A stretch of DNA of 64,000 nucleotides from Boseongicola aestuarii (GCF_900184815.1 NZ_FXXQ01000011.1:106242-170241), one strand, 5' to 3'; positions 19,385 through 28,607 are shown, counted from the stretch's first letter. Notes: generated by a model not told the origin, from the letters alone. Numbers and translations are program-made.

Positions 19385-19853
19385 TTTCGGCACCGAGCAA
19401 GGAAAGGCGCGGGTCGTCCCAAGTTGCCGTCAGGGTGCGGGCGTCGCCGTCCATGGCAAGGGTGATCTGAAGTGCGCCGTCTGGCGTGAGATTTGCTAGG
19501 CGGTCAGGCCATTCGATCAGCGTGATTGCGGTTTCAAAGGCTTCATCTAGGCCAAGTTCGATGATCTCGTTTGGGTCGGTAAGACGGTAGAGATCGGCGT
19601 GCCAAATCTCGCTGGTTTTGTCTTCATAGGTTTGGACAAGCGTGTAGGTGGGCGATGGAACATCTTCCCAAAGCCCTGAATCCGATAGTCTTTTCTGGAT
19701 CAAGGCGCGTGCGAAGTGGGTCTTGCCCGTGCCAAGCGTTCCGGTCAGCAAGATGCAATCGCCTGGGCGCAAGTGCGGCGCCAGACGCACCGCCACGGCG
19801 GCGGTGTCGTCGGGACCCGGAAGCTTGAGATGCAGGGGCATTTGCGCTGGCAT
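19377..19853 (-). CDS. tsaE: tRNA threonylcarbamoyladenosine synthesis ATPase TsaE
   Basis: The ATPase partner of TsaB/TsaD in synthesis of the t6A37 modification of ANN-decoding tRNAs. The 158 aa contain Walker A LTGTLGTGKTHFARAL (about 37-52), the SPTYTLVQTYE switch and the HADLYRL motif, all diagnostic of TsaE. The start MPAQMPLHL at 19853 is chosen because upstream in-frame sequence runs into the PAS-domain gene. TsaD is encoded at 30.1-31.2 kb. Confidence 0.93.
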   Translation of the reverse strand: MPAQMPLHLKLPGPDDTAAVAVRLAPHLRPGDCILLTGTLGTGKTHFARALIQKRLSDSGLWEDVPSPTYTLVQTYEDKTSEIWHADLYRLTDPNEIIELGLDEAFETAITLIEWPDRLANLTPDGALQITLAMDGDARTLTATWDDPRLSLLGAENG

Positions 19854-19894
19854 AACCCCACTTTGGCGACGCGGGCGCGGAGCCGCAAGCGTGA

Positions 19895-21452
19895 TTAGCC
19901 CACTTGGCGCAGTCGTTCGTCCTGAAGGGCTTCGTCCGCACGCGCGACCTGGAAAATGATCTGCGTGCCGCCCCCGACTATGGGAATGAAGCGGCAATCG
20001 ACAACCCTCCCATCGGTGAGGATAATCGGAGCGGCCCATTCGGCACGGTCTTCGGCTTGAAGCGCGAATTCGCGGAGATCTCCCCAGACCGGCGTTGGCA
20101 ACGAGCGTTCGTGCCAGAGGTGGCTTTCATCAAGAATTGAGGTTTCGGTGAGGAGCGAATCGGAATCGACGCCCCAGAGGTTGCGGTAGGCGCTGTTGGT
20201 CTGAAGCAGGACGCCGTTGGGAGAAAAGAGCGCGGTGGCGTCTTCCATATTGTCGAGCAGGGCCTGACTGAGTTCGATTTCCTGTCGAAATTGTCGTGTG
20301 AGCGACATCTCGGCGGAGATGTCTTCGAACAGAAAGGCAATTGCGCCGTCAGGATGCGGTCGGCCTGTGACGCGATAGGTCAGGCCACCGGCCAACGACC
20401 ATGTTTCGCAGTAGTTCCCGTCTTCTGCGGCGGATTCGAGGTCAGCAATGGATTTGCGCCATGCGCGGTAGTCGCGCGGTTCCGGGATGGCGCGGGTTTC
20501 GCGGAGTTTGTCGAGGACTTCGACAAGGCTTGGCCGTGAGGCGAGGAAGTCGACAGGCAGGCGCGTCAATTCGGTAAGCGCCGGATTGAAAAGTGCCAGG
20601 TTGCGGGATTTATCGAAGACCGCGAGGCCCGTTGCGAGCTGTGCGAAAGTTTTCGCCAGCGTTTGCATCAGGTCTTTTAGCTGGGTTTCGGCGTGCACCG
20701 TGGAATTGGCGTCATAGGCGGTAAAAAGTGTGTCTTTGGTGACAGGTATGCTGGTGATGTCAAACCAGGTGGAGGGTGCGCCGGATCTTTCGGGCAGGGC
20801 GAGCCGCGACTGACCGCCAGGCGCCAGATCAGGGAAAAGTCGGGGAAGAGGCCACTGGGTTGCGCGTTTGTCGCCGAAGACGGCTCGAACCGCTTCCAGA
20901 TAGGCACGATTCACCCAAAATCGGCGTCCCATCGCGTGTCTCCCGCCAGACCAGATATGGTGCAAGGTCGGCGGTTTCGCGCAGGGTCTCAAGCTCGGCA
21001 TCCATGGCGGAGAGGCGATGAATGTCCTCGGCCTGAAGCCTGGCGGCGTCGAGGCTTTGAACTTTGAGCCGAAGTGCGTCGGAGGTATGCTCGGCGATGA
21101 TTTGGAACATGCCATCGCGTGAGACGAGCCGCTGGTCTTGTTTGTTCTCGCTGTTGTCAAACAGAGAGGCCACGTTGTCGAAGGCGCTGTGGAGGCCTCG
21201 TGAAAGTGCCTCCAGTTCAAGCCCCGTTGCGCCGAAGTGGGAGAGGAAGCGTTTCCCGGGAAAATTGGCGTCAACGACTGTATTATCGCGGATCAGGAAG
21301 ATGAGCGTATCACCGTAGAGATCAGTTGCATTTGCTTCGGGCGGATTTTGGTGGCTTGCATTGCGCCGGGCAATGATCGAGATGGCGGCGAAGGCTGAAA
21401 GAAAAGCGCTCGATCCATAGAGAAGCGGCGAAATTAGGTTGAGACTGAGCAA
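19895..21452 (-). pseudogene. PAS-domain sensory protein, split by a frameshift
   Basis: Two overlapping frames make one protein of about 518 aa. The 5' part (TTG start at 21452) has an N-terminal membrane helix and a PAS-like region and reads to ETADLAPYLVWRETRDGTPI. The 3' part continues in another frame with WVNRAYLEAV, two further PAS-like regions and the end DERLRQVG. The frames switch at a four-A run on the plus strand at 20917-20920 (TTTT on the coding strand), as expected for one extra base. No histidine kinase or HATPase domain follows. It is either a sequencing error in a homopolymer or a recently broken gene; both halves look otherwise intact. Confidence 0.8.
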
Positions 21453-21532
21453 AAGCTATCCCCCTATAACACAGCCTCAATGATCATCCGAAGAGAGTTA
21501 ATGGCAGGTTAACGATTGGGGTTTTCGAGCGA

Positions 21533-22924
21533 TTATGCGGTTTCGATGCGGATATTTTCGCCAAGTGCGGGGCGATCACTTTCGGTGGTTGCGCCAATCC
21601 GGTCCAGCGGCCAACGGGCCTGAACGATGGCGCCCGAGCGGATTTCGTTCTGTGGAGCTTCGCTTTCCGCATTGGCGCCGTTGGCAAAGCTGAGCTCCGC
21701 CCCGGAGCGTTCCAGAAGGGTTTTGGCGATGAAAAGCCCGAGGCCCATGCCTTCGTATCCGGGGCGACGAATGGATGAGCTCTTGCGGCGTTTGCGCACG
21801 AAGGGATCGCCGATGCGGCCGATCACCTGTGGCGAGAATCCCGGTCCGTCGTCCGAGATCGTCAGAACGACGCTCTTGTCGTCCCAGAAAACGTCGATCC
21901 AGACATTTGCGTTGGCGAAATCGACGGCGTTTTGAACAAGGTTGCGCAAACCGTGGATGATCTCTGGTCTGCGGTCGATTGTGGGCTGTCGCGGACCTTC
22001 CGCAGTTTGCGGAGCAATATCGTAGTGCACTTCCTTGCCGCGATTCTCGTGGGGTTCGGCGGCTTCGCGGACCACCGCAGAGAGCGGTGCTCGGCGCATG
22101 TGAAGGTCATCTTTTCCAGCCTGACCCATCGAGCGCAGGATATCGCGGCAGCGGTCGGCCTGGTCACGGATCAGGATCGCGTCTTCTTTGAGGTGCGGAT
22201 CGTCCAGTTCGTCGATGAGTTCGGCGCTGGCGAGTTTTATCGTGGCAAGGGGCGTACCGAGTTCGTGGGCGGCGGCGGCAACAACGCCGCCGAGGTCGGT
22301 CAGCTTTTGTTCGCGCGCCAGTGCCATTTGGGTCGCGGTCAGGGCGTCGGACATGGCATGCACTTCGGCAGTGACGCGGCTTGCGAAGATTCCGAGAAAC
22401 ATGACGCCGATCACCAGGGCGGTCCAGAAGCCAATCACGAAGTCCTGCGGCATCCGCATGATGAAGCCTTGCTCGGTTCGCAGCGGCAGGTGCCATATCG
22501 CGACGATGCTGATGGAGGCGATGGTCGCTGCGCCGAGGAGTGCTGTGGTGCTGGGCTTGAGCGCGGTTGCGGAGATTGTCACCGGCGCCATGATCAGCAG
22601 GGCGAAGGGATTATTCAAACCGCCCGTGAGAGACAAGAGGAAGGCAAGTTGCGCAATGTCGAACAGCAGCATCCAAGCGACCTCGCCTTCGTTGAGGCGT
22701 TTGTTTTCTGGAAAGACGAAAATTGCCACGAGATTGGCGACGATGGACGCGCCGATGGCCAGAAAGCACAGTCCCAGGTTCAGGTTGAGGTCGAAGAGCC
22801 GCTGCGCGACTGTGATGGCGGCTAGCTGGCCGCCGATGGCCACCCAACGCAAGACGATCAGGGTTCTGAGCCGAACCCAGTTCGAGCGATTGATTTTCGG
22901 GTCGAAACCCTGTTGTTCGACCAT
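21533..22924 (-). CDS. regB: Redox sensor histidine kinase RegB/PrrB
   Basis: The membrane sensor kinase of the global RegBA (PrrBA) redox system that controls respiration, photosynthesis and carbon and nitrogen fixation genes. The 463 aa contain six N-terminal membrane helices and the quinone-sensing heptapeptide GGLNNPF (101-107). The H box is AAAAHELGTPLATIKL (His220). The redox-active cysteine lies in RCRDILRSMG (Cys259), and an HATPase domain with DDGPGF and GMGLGLFIAKTLLE follows. The start MVEQQGFDP is chosen over an upstream extension. It is divergent from senC-regA, the classical arrangement. Confidence 0.95.
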   Translation of the reverse strand: MVEQQGFDPKINRSNWVRLRTLIVLRWVAIGGQLAAITVAQRLFDLNLNLGLCFLAIGASIVANLVAIFVFPENKRLNEGEVAWMLLFDIAQLAFLLSLTGGLNNPFALLIMAPVTISATALKPSTTALLGAATIASISIVAIWHLPLRTEQGFIMRMPQDFVIGFWTALVIGVMFLGIFASRVTAEVHAMSDALTATQMALAREQKLTDLGGVVAAAAHELGTPLATIKLASAELIDELDDPHLKEDAILIRDQADRCRDILRSMGQAGKDDLHMRRAPLSAVVREAAEPHENRGKEVHYDIAPQTAEGPRQPTIDRRPEIIHGLRNLVQNAVDFANANVWIDVFWDDKSVVLTISDDGPGFSPQVIGRIGDPFVRKRRKSSSIRRPGYEGMGLGLFIAKTLLERSGAELSFANGANAESEAPQNEIRSGAIVQARWPLDRIGATTESDRPALGENIRIETA

Positions 22925-23015
22925 CACGACCTCGTGTGTGCGGCAAGCTACCTTCTTGTAGGCAGCTTTGGCATGTCGGATCAATGCGGCCGAACGGCCC
23001 CTAGGAGTTAATCAG

Positions 23016-23624
23016 ATGAATCGAGTGTATGTTGGTGCAACGTCGGCGGTGTTGGCCGTTTTGATTGGCGGTGCGGCGCTTTGGACCACGCTTCGAGAAG
23101 AAAGCACCTGCGGCGGCAATGCGATAGCGGGTGGAAATGTTGCGATTGGTGGGCCGCTTGAATTGTTGAACGGGACGGGCGAGCTTGTGACAGATCGGGA
23201 CGTGATTGACGGGCCGACGCTGGTCTACTTCGGATACACATTCTGCCCGGACGTTTGCCCCTTTGATGTGGCGCGCAATGTGATCGCCGTCGATATGCTT
23301 GAAGAACAGGGTTTGGATGTCACCCCTGTTTTCATCTCGATTGATCCCGAGCGCGATACTCCGGAGGTTGTCGCGCAATATGCCGAGGACATGCATCCGA
23401 AGATGATCGCCCTGACCGGGAGTCCCGAACAGGTCAAGGCGGCGAGTCAGGCTTACAAAACCTATTACGCGCGTGGGACGGGCGAGGGTGAATTCTACCT
23501 GATGGATCACTCGACGTTCACTTATCTGATGTTCCCGGAAACCGGTCTTGCCTCGTATTTCGGGCGTGATGTGTCTCCGGAGGAGATGGCCGAGGAGGCA
23601 GCCTGTCATATCGCGGCAAGTTGA
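23016..23624 (+). CDS. senC: SCO1/SenC (PrrC) copper chaperone / thiol reductase
   Basis: A membrane-anchored SCO1/SenC family protein (202 aa) required for CuA-site assembly in cytochrome oxidase and linked to redox signalling through RegB/PrrB. An N-terminal helix (about 6-24) is followed by a thioredoxin-like periplasmic domain with the copper site FCPDVCP (Cys77, Cys81) and a later conserved His in LMDHSTFTYL. The ATG at 23016 has an AGGAG site upstream. It lies between divergent regB and downstream regA as in Rhodobacter. Confidence 0.93.
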   Translation: MNRVYVGATSAVLAVLIGGAALWTTLREESTCGGNAIAGGNVAIGGPLELLNGTGELVTDRDVIDGPTLVYFGYTFCPDVCPFDVARNVIAVDMLEEQGLDVTPVFISIDPERDTPEVVAQYAEDMHPKMIALTGSPEQVKAASQAYKTYYARGTGEGEFYLMDHSTFTYLMFPETGLASYFGRDVSPEEMAEEAACHIAAS

Positions 23625-23684
23625 GCGCGTTGACGGTGCGTGGTGGGCGTCCTACGTTCGCCTTAGGCGGGGCAGGAGGACGAC

Positions 23685-24239
23685 ATGGTCGATCAACCAC
23701 TTAAAGGAATTGGCGCGGACAAATCGCTTTTGATCGTGGACGATGATGAGCCGTTCCTGCGGCGATTGGCTCGGGCAATGGAAAAGCGTGGTTTCGAGGT
23801 TGAAACGGCGGAAACCGTGGCTGCCGGGACCGCAATCGCGACTGCGCGTCCGCCCGCCTATGCGGTTGTCGATTTGCGGCTCGGGGATGGCAACGGATTA
23901 GATGTCGTCGAGCGTATCCGCGAGCGGCGCGAGGATAGCCGTGTTGTTGTACTGACAGGGTATGGCGCGATTGCGACCGCAGTGGCTGCAGTGAAGATCG
24001 GCGCGACGGATTACCTTTCGAAGCCAGCGGACGCGAATGATGTGACGGCTGCCTTGTTGGCGACCGATGATGAATTGCCGCCGCCGCCGGAAAACCCGAT
24101 GAGCGCGGATCGTGTGCGCTGGGAGCATATTCAACGGGTTTATGAGCTTTGCGACCGCAACGTCAGCGAAACGGCGCGTCGCCTGAGCATGCATCGTCGA
24201 ACGCTTCAGCGGATACTGGCCAAGCGGTCGCCGCGATAG
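23685..24239 (+). CDS. regA: Redox response regulator RegA/PrrA/ActR
   Basis: The response regulator partner of RegB, 184 aa. The receiver domain has the acidic pair DDDE (about 19-22), phosphoacceptor Asp63 in VVDLRLGDG, the LTGYG threonine and Lys in YLSKPAD. A short proline linker (PPPPEN) leads to a Fis-type helix-turn-helix, NVSETARRLSMHRRTLQRILAK. The perfect-length linker and HTH are those of the RegA/ActR/PrrA group. It ends tail to tail with the HD-domain gene, one base apart. Confidence 0.95.
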   Translation: MVDQPLKGIGADKSLLIVDDDEPFLRRLARAMEKRGFEVETAETVAAGTAIATARPPAYAVVDLRLGDGNGLDVVERIRERREDSRVVVLTGYGAIATAVAAVKIGATDYLSKPADANDVTAALLATDDELPPPPENPMSADRVRWEHIQRVYELCDRNVSETARRLSMHRRTLQRILAKRSPR

Positions 24240-24240
24240 G

Positions 24241-24843
24241 CTATAGCCCGTCGAGCAAGGACTTGTGGCGCGCGACATAGGCTTCGCGGACTTCGACGGG
24301 TGGGCGCAGAACGATTTTCAGGCCTTGGGCAACTTCGTCGTCTGGCGTTCCGAAAAGCTTGTTTGCTTCAGTCAGAGTGAAGCCGGCAAGTTGGACAGCT
24401 TCAAGCCATGCCGAGATTTTATCGGCTTGCTTGATCTTTTTCTTCACCCATGCCGGGATCGTGGCGGGCAATCCAAAGCGAATGTGAACGGCTGCCGCAA
24501 GGCGGTCGTCCAGTTCTCCATAACCCGGCCCAACAGCGGCTTTGACTGGCGAAATCATGTCTCCGATCACGTATTCCGGCGCGTCGTGCAAAAGCGCAGC
24601 AAGACGCCATTTTGCAGGAGCCTCCGGGTGAATTCGGGCAAAGATCTCTTCGACTAGAAGTGAATGTTCGGCAACGGAATAGGCGAAATCACCTTTTGTC
24701 TGACCATTCCACCGGGCGACGAAGGCCAGGCCGTGGGCGATATCTTCTATTTCGATATCGACGGGCGTCGGGTCCAGCAGATCGAGGCGTCGTCCTGAGA
24801 GCATCCTTTGCCAGGCGCGCGGGGGAGTTTTCTTTGCGGGCAT
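24241..24843 (-). CDS. HD-domain phosphohydrolase (YfbR-like)
   Basis: An HD-superfamily metal-dependent phosphohydrolase of 200 aa. Motifs are SVAEHSLLVEE (first His), ALLHDAPEYVIGD (the HD pair) and a later Asp in IKQADKISAWLEA. YfbR in E. coli is a 5'-nucleotidase; the alphaproteobacterial homologues are uncharacterised. The ATG at 24843 is preferred to an upstream TTG. It is convergent with regA. Confidence 0.85.
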   Translation of the reverse strand: MPAKKTPPRAWQRMLSGRRLDLLDPTPVDIEIEDIAHGLAFVARWNGQTKGDFAYSVAEHSLLVEEIFARIHPEAPAKWRLAALLHDAPEYVIGDMISPVKAAVGPGYGELDDRLAAAVHIRFGLPATIPAWVKKKIKQADKISAWLEAVQLAGFTLTEANKLFGTPDDEVAQGLKIVLRPPVEVREAYVARHKSLLDGL

Positions 24844-24960
24844 AGGGTGGATGTGCTGCAAGTTTGGCTGGGGCGTCAAGGCGTTCCGGCATGGAAATAC
24901 CTAAATTCAGATCCGCTTTCGGGCACAATTTGCGCCTATCGAAAAAATTGAGAAGTTAAA

Positions 24961-25080
24961 ATGCCCGATAAAAAGGGCGGCTTCGGTTATCAATTGGAAA
25001 CAATCAACACCGTATCAGTGATCGAACGACCGGGAGGAGACACAGGCAAGCGCGGCCAAAGCCGCAGAAAGGAGACATGA
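24961..25080 (+). CDS. Candidate 39-aa small ORF coupled to the next gene
   Basis: An open frame of 39 codons starting ATG CCC GAT at 24961, preceded by GAGAAG five bases before the start. Its TGA (25078-25080) lies within the ATGATG start of the following secreted-protein gene, the arrangement typical of translational coupling. The peptide is rich in Gly, Arg and Lys and has no recognisable domain. It could be a leader peptide or chance; the only support is the start/stop geometry and ribosome site. Confidence 0.35.
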   Translation: MPDKKGGFGYQLETINTVSVIERPGGDTGKRGQSRRKET

Positions 25081-25385
25081 TGCAACGCATCTTGATTAGC
25101 CTGACTCTTGTGGCAGCATTTCTGCCAACGACGATCCAAGCCCAGACTGCCTGCGCACAGCGGGAGATGGTGGTGGAAAAACTGGAAGGCCGCTATGGCG
25201 AGGTTTTTGCCGGCGGTGGACTGCAGAATTCTTCGTCTGTTTTTGAGGTTTGGTTTTCCGAAGAAAAGGGAACCTGGACGATACTCATGACACGACCAAA
25301 TGGTGTTTCCTGCATTATGGCTTCGGGAACGAACTGGCGTGACGCCGGTCCGAACTTAAAGACGCCTGCAGGTATAAAAAGCTGA
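25080..25385 (+). CDS. Small secreted protein of unknown function
   Basis: A 101-aa protein with a clear signal peptide (hydrophobic core ILISLTLVAAFL, cleavage near TIQAQT) and two cysteines. The mature part contains MVVEKLEGRYGE and TWTILMTRPNGVSCIMASG. Similar small exported proteins occur widely in alphaproteobacteria without known function. Two ATG codons are adjacent (25077, 25080). The second is used because AGGAG lies five bases before it but only two before the first. Confidence 0.7.
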   Translation: MQRILISLTLVAAFLPTTIQAQTACAQREMVVEKLEGRYGEVFAGGGLQNSSSVFEVWFSEEKGTWTILMTRPNGVSCIMASGTNWRDAGPNLKTPAGIKS

Positions 25386-25394
25386 CGTTGGTTG

Positions 25395-25446
25395 CCGGGC
25401 GGGTGACCCGGTGCTATCTGGCCCGTTAAATACAGTAAGGAGCGGG
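25395..25446 (+). promoter_or_regulatory. Structured leader covering the ahcY ribosome-binding site
   Basis: Two helices can form just before ahcY. The first is CCGGG (25395-25399) with CCCGG (25407-25411). The second is CCCG (25422-25425) with CGGG (25443-25446), whose loop holds the AAGGAG ribosome site (25437-25442). The GGGT at 25401-25404 can alternatively pair with parts of the same C-rich segments, so mutually exclusive folds are possible. S-adenosylhomocysteine or SAM sensing would make sense for ahcY, but I could not match a known riboswitch consensus with confidence. Confidence 0.45.
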
Positions 25447-25450
25447 TCTG

Positions 25451-26842
25451 ATGGCCAACGACTACATAGTAAAAGACATTAAGCTTGCGGAGTTTGGCCG
25501 TAAGGAATTGGATATTGCCGAGACGGAAATGCCCGGCTTGATGGCGCTTCGCGAAGAGTTCGGCGAAAGCAAGCCATTGAAAGGCGCGCGGATTGTCGGG
25601 TCATTGCACATGACCATTCAAACCGCCGTTCTGATTGAGACACTTGTCGAGCTTGGCGCGGATGTGCGCTGGGCGTCGTGCAACATCTTTTCGACGCAAG
25701 ACCACGCGGCTGCCGCGATTGCCGCAGGCGGAACGCCGGTTTTTGCGATCAAGGGCCAAAGCTTGGTCGAACACTGGGATTATCTCGACAAGTCATTCAT
25801 GTTCGAGGACGGACCGAACCTGATACTTGATGATGGCGGTGACGCTACGCTTTACATCTTGCTTGGCTCACGGGTTGAGAACGGTGAGGAGAACCTCATT
25901 TCCATCGCGAAATCCGAAGAAGAAGAGGCGATTTTTGCGCAGATCAGGAAGCGGATGGCACAAAGCCCAGGCTGGTTCACCAAAATGCGCGGGCAGATCA
26001 AAGGCGTTTCCGAGGAGACAACCACGGGCGTTCACCGTCTTTACGAATTGGTCAAGCAGGGCCAGCTCCCTTTCCCGGCGATCAATGTGAATGACAGCGT
26101 CACCAAGTCGAAATTCGACAACAAGTACGGCTGCAAGGAATCGCTGGTGGACGGTATTCGCCGCGCCACGGATACGATGATGGCCGGCAAAGTGGCTGTG
26201 GTCATGGGCTATGGCGACGTTGGCAAGGGCTCTGCGGCATCGCTGCGTGGAGCAGGGGCGCGCGTCAAGGTGACCGAGGTCGATCCAATCTGTGCGCTTC
26301 AGGCCGCCATGGATGGATATGAAGTCACGCTTCTTGAAGATGAGGTGGCCAAGGCAGATATCTTCATCACGACTACTGGCAACAAGGACGTCATTCGCAT
26401 CGAGCATATGCGCGAGATGAAAGACATGGCGATTGTCGGGAATATCGGCCACTTCGACAATGAAATTCAGGTGGCGAACCTGAAGAACCACAAGTGGACG
26501 AACATCAAGGAACAGGTCGATATGATCGAGATGCCGTCAGGCAATCGTATCATTCTTCTGTCGGAAGGGCGTTTGTTGAACCTCGGAAATGCGACCGGGC
26601 ACCCGTCTTTTGTGATGTCGGCAAGCTTTACCAATCAGGTCCTTGCGCAGATCGAGCTTTGGACGCGCGGTGATAAGTACGACAACACCGTGCATATTCT
26701 GCCAAAGCATCTGGATGAGAAAGTCGCGCGACTTCACCTTGCCCGGATCGGGGCGAAGCTGACCGAACTAAAGCCGGAACAGGCGGAATATATCGGCGTT
26801 GCGCCGACTGGGCCGTTCAAACCCGAGCACTACCGCTACTGA
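25451..26842 (+). CDS. ahcY: Adenosylhomocysteinase
   Basis: S-adenosyl-L-homocysteine hydrolase, 463 aa. It splits SAH to adenosine and homocysteine and so drives SAM-dependent methylation. The N-terminal part has [16 protein letters not shown] and [15 protein letters not shown]. The NAD-binding domain carries [15 protein letters not shown], and the C-terminus ends KPEHYRY as in all family members. The length includes the roughly 40-residue insert seen in bacterial and plant enzymes. In Rhodobacter, ahcY is also close to the reg genes. A structured leader precedes it and a strong terminator follows it. Confidence 0.98.
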   Translation: MANDYIVKDIKLAEFGRKELDIAETEMPGLMALREEFGESKPLKGARIVGSLHMTIQTAVLIETLVELGADVRWASCNIFSTQDHAAAAIAAGGTPVFAIKGQSLVEHWDYLDKSFMFEDGPNLILDDGGDATLYILLGSRVENGEENLISIAKSEEEEAIFAQIRKRMAQSPGWFTKMRGQIKGVSEETTTGVHRLYELVKQGQLPFPAINVNDSVTKSKFDNKYGCKESLVDGIRRATDTMMAGKVAVVMGYGDVGKGSAASLRGAGARVKVTEVDPICALQAAMDGYEVTLLEDEVAKADIFITTTGNKDVIRIEHMREMKDMAIVGNIGHFDNEIQVANLKNHKWTNIKEQVDMIEMPSGNRIILLSEGRLLNLGNATGHPSFVMSASFTNQVLAQIELWTRGDKYDNTVHILPKHLDEKVARLHLARIGAKLTELKPEQAEYIGVAPTGPFKPEHYRY

Positions 26843-26846
26843 GTTG

Positions 26847-26870
26847 AAGGGCGCCCGCTGGGCGCCCTTT
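26847..26870 (+). terminator. Rho-independent terminator after ahcY
   Basis: A 9-bp perfect stem (AAGGGCGCC/GGCGCCCTT) with a five-base loop and a short T-run begins five bases after the ahcY stop. The next gene starts eight bases later, so the terminator separates the two transcripts or attenuates read-through. Confidence 0.85.
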
Positions 26871-26877
26871 GCATTTG

Positions 26878-27585
26878 ATGCGTATTCCATTCTTTTCAGC
26901 TTTTCTCACGGCGAGCGTATTGATAGGCGCGCTCTCCGTTGTTGCTGTCACGCATCCGGACACGCCATTGCCGCGGGCGTGGAACCCGACCGTTCCCTTG
27001 AAAGTATCAGCTCCGTACTCTGCGCTGACACTGTGGAAGGCCTCGGTTGCGGAACGGAGTTTGGCGACCTGTCTTGCCGCGCTGGACACGCCCAGTGTTG
27101 TGCCACTGGAGCCATTTCGAGAAAGCGACAGCTGCGGAATTGAAGACCGGGTCCGTATAGACGGGGTTGGGAGCGCTGAGTTGGCGGCGGTTGAAACGGA
27201 TTGTGCCATCGCCTTGCGGCTTGCACTTTGGGAGCGGCACGACCTTCAGACGCTGGCCCGTGTTACGGTTGGAACGACGGTTTCCCAGATACGGCATTTC
27301 TCCAGCTATGCGTGTCGCGGCATTCGGACGCCAGAGGGAGAGGGGCGGCGGATGTCTTTGCATGCCATGGGCCGGGCAATAGATATATCGGGGTTTGGGT
27401 TTAGTGACGGGCGGACACTGGCCGTTTCGGATGACTGGAAGGGCGATCCGATTGCGCAGGCCTTTCTGAGGGGCGCGTGGAAGTCGGCCTGCCGATGGTT
27501 CGGTGGTGTGCTTTGCCCGGATTACAACGCGCTTCACGAGGATCATTTTCACCTTCAGGTGCCGGGCCGTGGCTTTTGCAGGTGA
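26878..27585 (+). CDS. Extensin-like domain protein, exported
   Basis: A 235-aa protein of the bacterial extensin-like C-terminal domain family, related in fold to metal-dependent peptidoglycan peptidases. An N-terminal hydrophobic segment (FFSAFLTASVLIGALSVVAV) serves as signal or anchor. The domain shows RHFSSYACRGIR, HAMGRAIDISGF and the C-terminal HEDHFHLQVPGRGFCR with metal-ligand-type His residues. A cell-wall role is inferred. The ATG at 26878 follows the ahcY terminator directly, so the promoter must lie in the ahcY 3' end, or expression is by read-through. Confidence 0.83.
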   Translation: MRIPFFSAFLTASVLIGALSVVAVTHPDTPLPRAWNPTVPLKVSAPYSALTLWKASVAERSLATCLAALDTPSVVPLEPFRESDSCGIEDRVRIDGVGSAELAAVETDCAIALRLALWERHDLQTLARVTVGTTVSQIRHFSSYACRGIRTPEGEGRRMSLHAMGRAIDISGFGFSDGRTLAVSDDWKGDPIAQAFLRGAWKSACRWFGGVLCPDYNALHEDHFHLQVPGRGFCR

Positions 27586-27642
27586 GGCCATTGTCTCGGG
27601 CAAAGTCTCGGTGCAAGAACGGTCGATGTGGAGTTTCCTGCC

Positions 27643-28221
27643 ATGAGCCGACGCGAAGCTGTACGACTGAAACTGCTGTCGAAAATGCCGAAAGGTGGCG
27701 TTGCTGCCGAAATAGGCGTTTGGAACGGCGGATTCAGCGCGCTCATTCTGGAGCAGACCGAGCCCAGCAAACTGCATCTGATCGACCCGTGGCTGTATCA
27801 GCCGGATTTTCGCAACACCGCCTTTGGTCGGCCGCGTAACGAAACGCGCATGGACGAGATGTATGAAGAGGTGGCGGCGAAGTTTCTGGACGAGCCAAGG
27901 GTCGACTTGCATCGTGGGCTTTCACAGGAAGTTCTGGCCACATTTCCCGACGATTATTTCGATTGGGTCTATATTGACGGAAACCACAATGCGCCGTTCA
28001 TTGATCGGGATGTGGCGCTTGCATTCCGCAAGGTGAAGCCCGGCGGCATCATAAGTGGGGACGACTATCTCTGGACCACCGAGGATGAGCGCCCGGTAAG
28101 ATCTGCCGTCACGCGATTTCGGGAAGCCTTTGAGGTGGGTCCCGATTTCCGTCTGTTTGGTCAACAGTGGATGGTCCGGTTGCCGGGCGAAAAGCCCGAT
28201 GCCCTTGACTTCGAAGTCTAG
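27643..28221 (+). CDS. Class I SAM-dependent methyltransferase (Methyltransf_24-like)
   Basis: A 192-aa Rossmann-fold methyltransferase. The SAM motif is VAAEIGVWNGGFS (about 22-34), followed by LHLIDPW as motif II, DWVYIDGNHN and a KPGGIISGDDY block. This order is that of the Methyltransf_24 group, whose members often act on glycans or small molecules. The ATG at 27643 is chosen (GGAG nine bases upstream) over a GTG five codons earlier. The 3' end faces the DUF1761 gene two bases away. Confidence 0.8.
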   Translation: MSRREAVRLKLLSKMPKGGVAAEIGVWNGGFSALILEQTEPSKLHLIDPWLYQPDFRNTAFGRPRNETRMDEMYEEVAAKFLDEPRVDLHRGLSQEVLATFPDDYFDWVYIDGNHNAPFIDRDVALAFRKVKPGGIISGDDYLWTTEDERPVRSAVTRFREAFEVGPDFRLFGQQWMVRLPGEKPDALDFEV

Positions 28222-28223
28222 TT

Positions 28224-28607
28224 TTAGAGAAGCGTCAGGACTGCGCCCATCAGCGCCATGCCCACGGTTGGATAGACGCCGTCCATCCAGATCAGTTCAC
28301 GGTCTCGCTGTGAGAACATGACGTTGGTCGCAATCCACGGAGCCGCGACGAAGAGACCAAGACCGAGACCGGTGAGCAACCCTTTTCCGACCGTATCCAC
28401 GCCCGATGTCACAAGGACATGCCGGGTCATTCCCGCGACGAGGAGCGTACAAAGAAAGCTGACGATATAGGGGGCCGGATTGCTGCGGTTGACGGTTTCT
28501 TCGGTCAGACCCGAGGCTGCCATCCACTGCTTGCCAATGATGCCATACCAGACGGCGCCGAAGATCCACGCGGCGACCGCGGCCGCAATGACGCTGAGAA
28601 GTCCCAT
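28224..28607 (-). CDS. DUF1761 membrane protein
   Basis: A 127-aa integral membrane protein with four hydrophobic helices. AVAAWIFGAVWYGIIGKQWM and the later APWIATNVMFSQRDRELIWMDG block are characteristic of the DUF1761 family. No function is known. It is transcribed toward the methyltransferase gene. The 84 bases between it and the EVE-domain gene hold no recognisable feature. Confidence 0.85.
   Translation of the reverse strand: MGLLSVIAAAVAAWIFGAVWYGIIGKQWMAASGLTEETVNRSNPAPYIVSFLCTLLVAGMTRHVLVTSGVDTVGKGLLTGLGLGLFVAAPWIATNVMFSQRDRELIWMDGVYPTVGMALMGAVLTLL

Noticed and set aside
21932..22825. Long plus-strand frame (297 codons)
   Set aside because: Antisense shadow of regB, which has all kinase motifs in place.
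25386..25450. SAM-II riboswitch before ahcY
   Set aside because: The conserved AUAAA...AGCUAAA stretch of SAM-II is absent.
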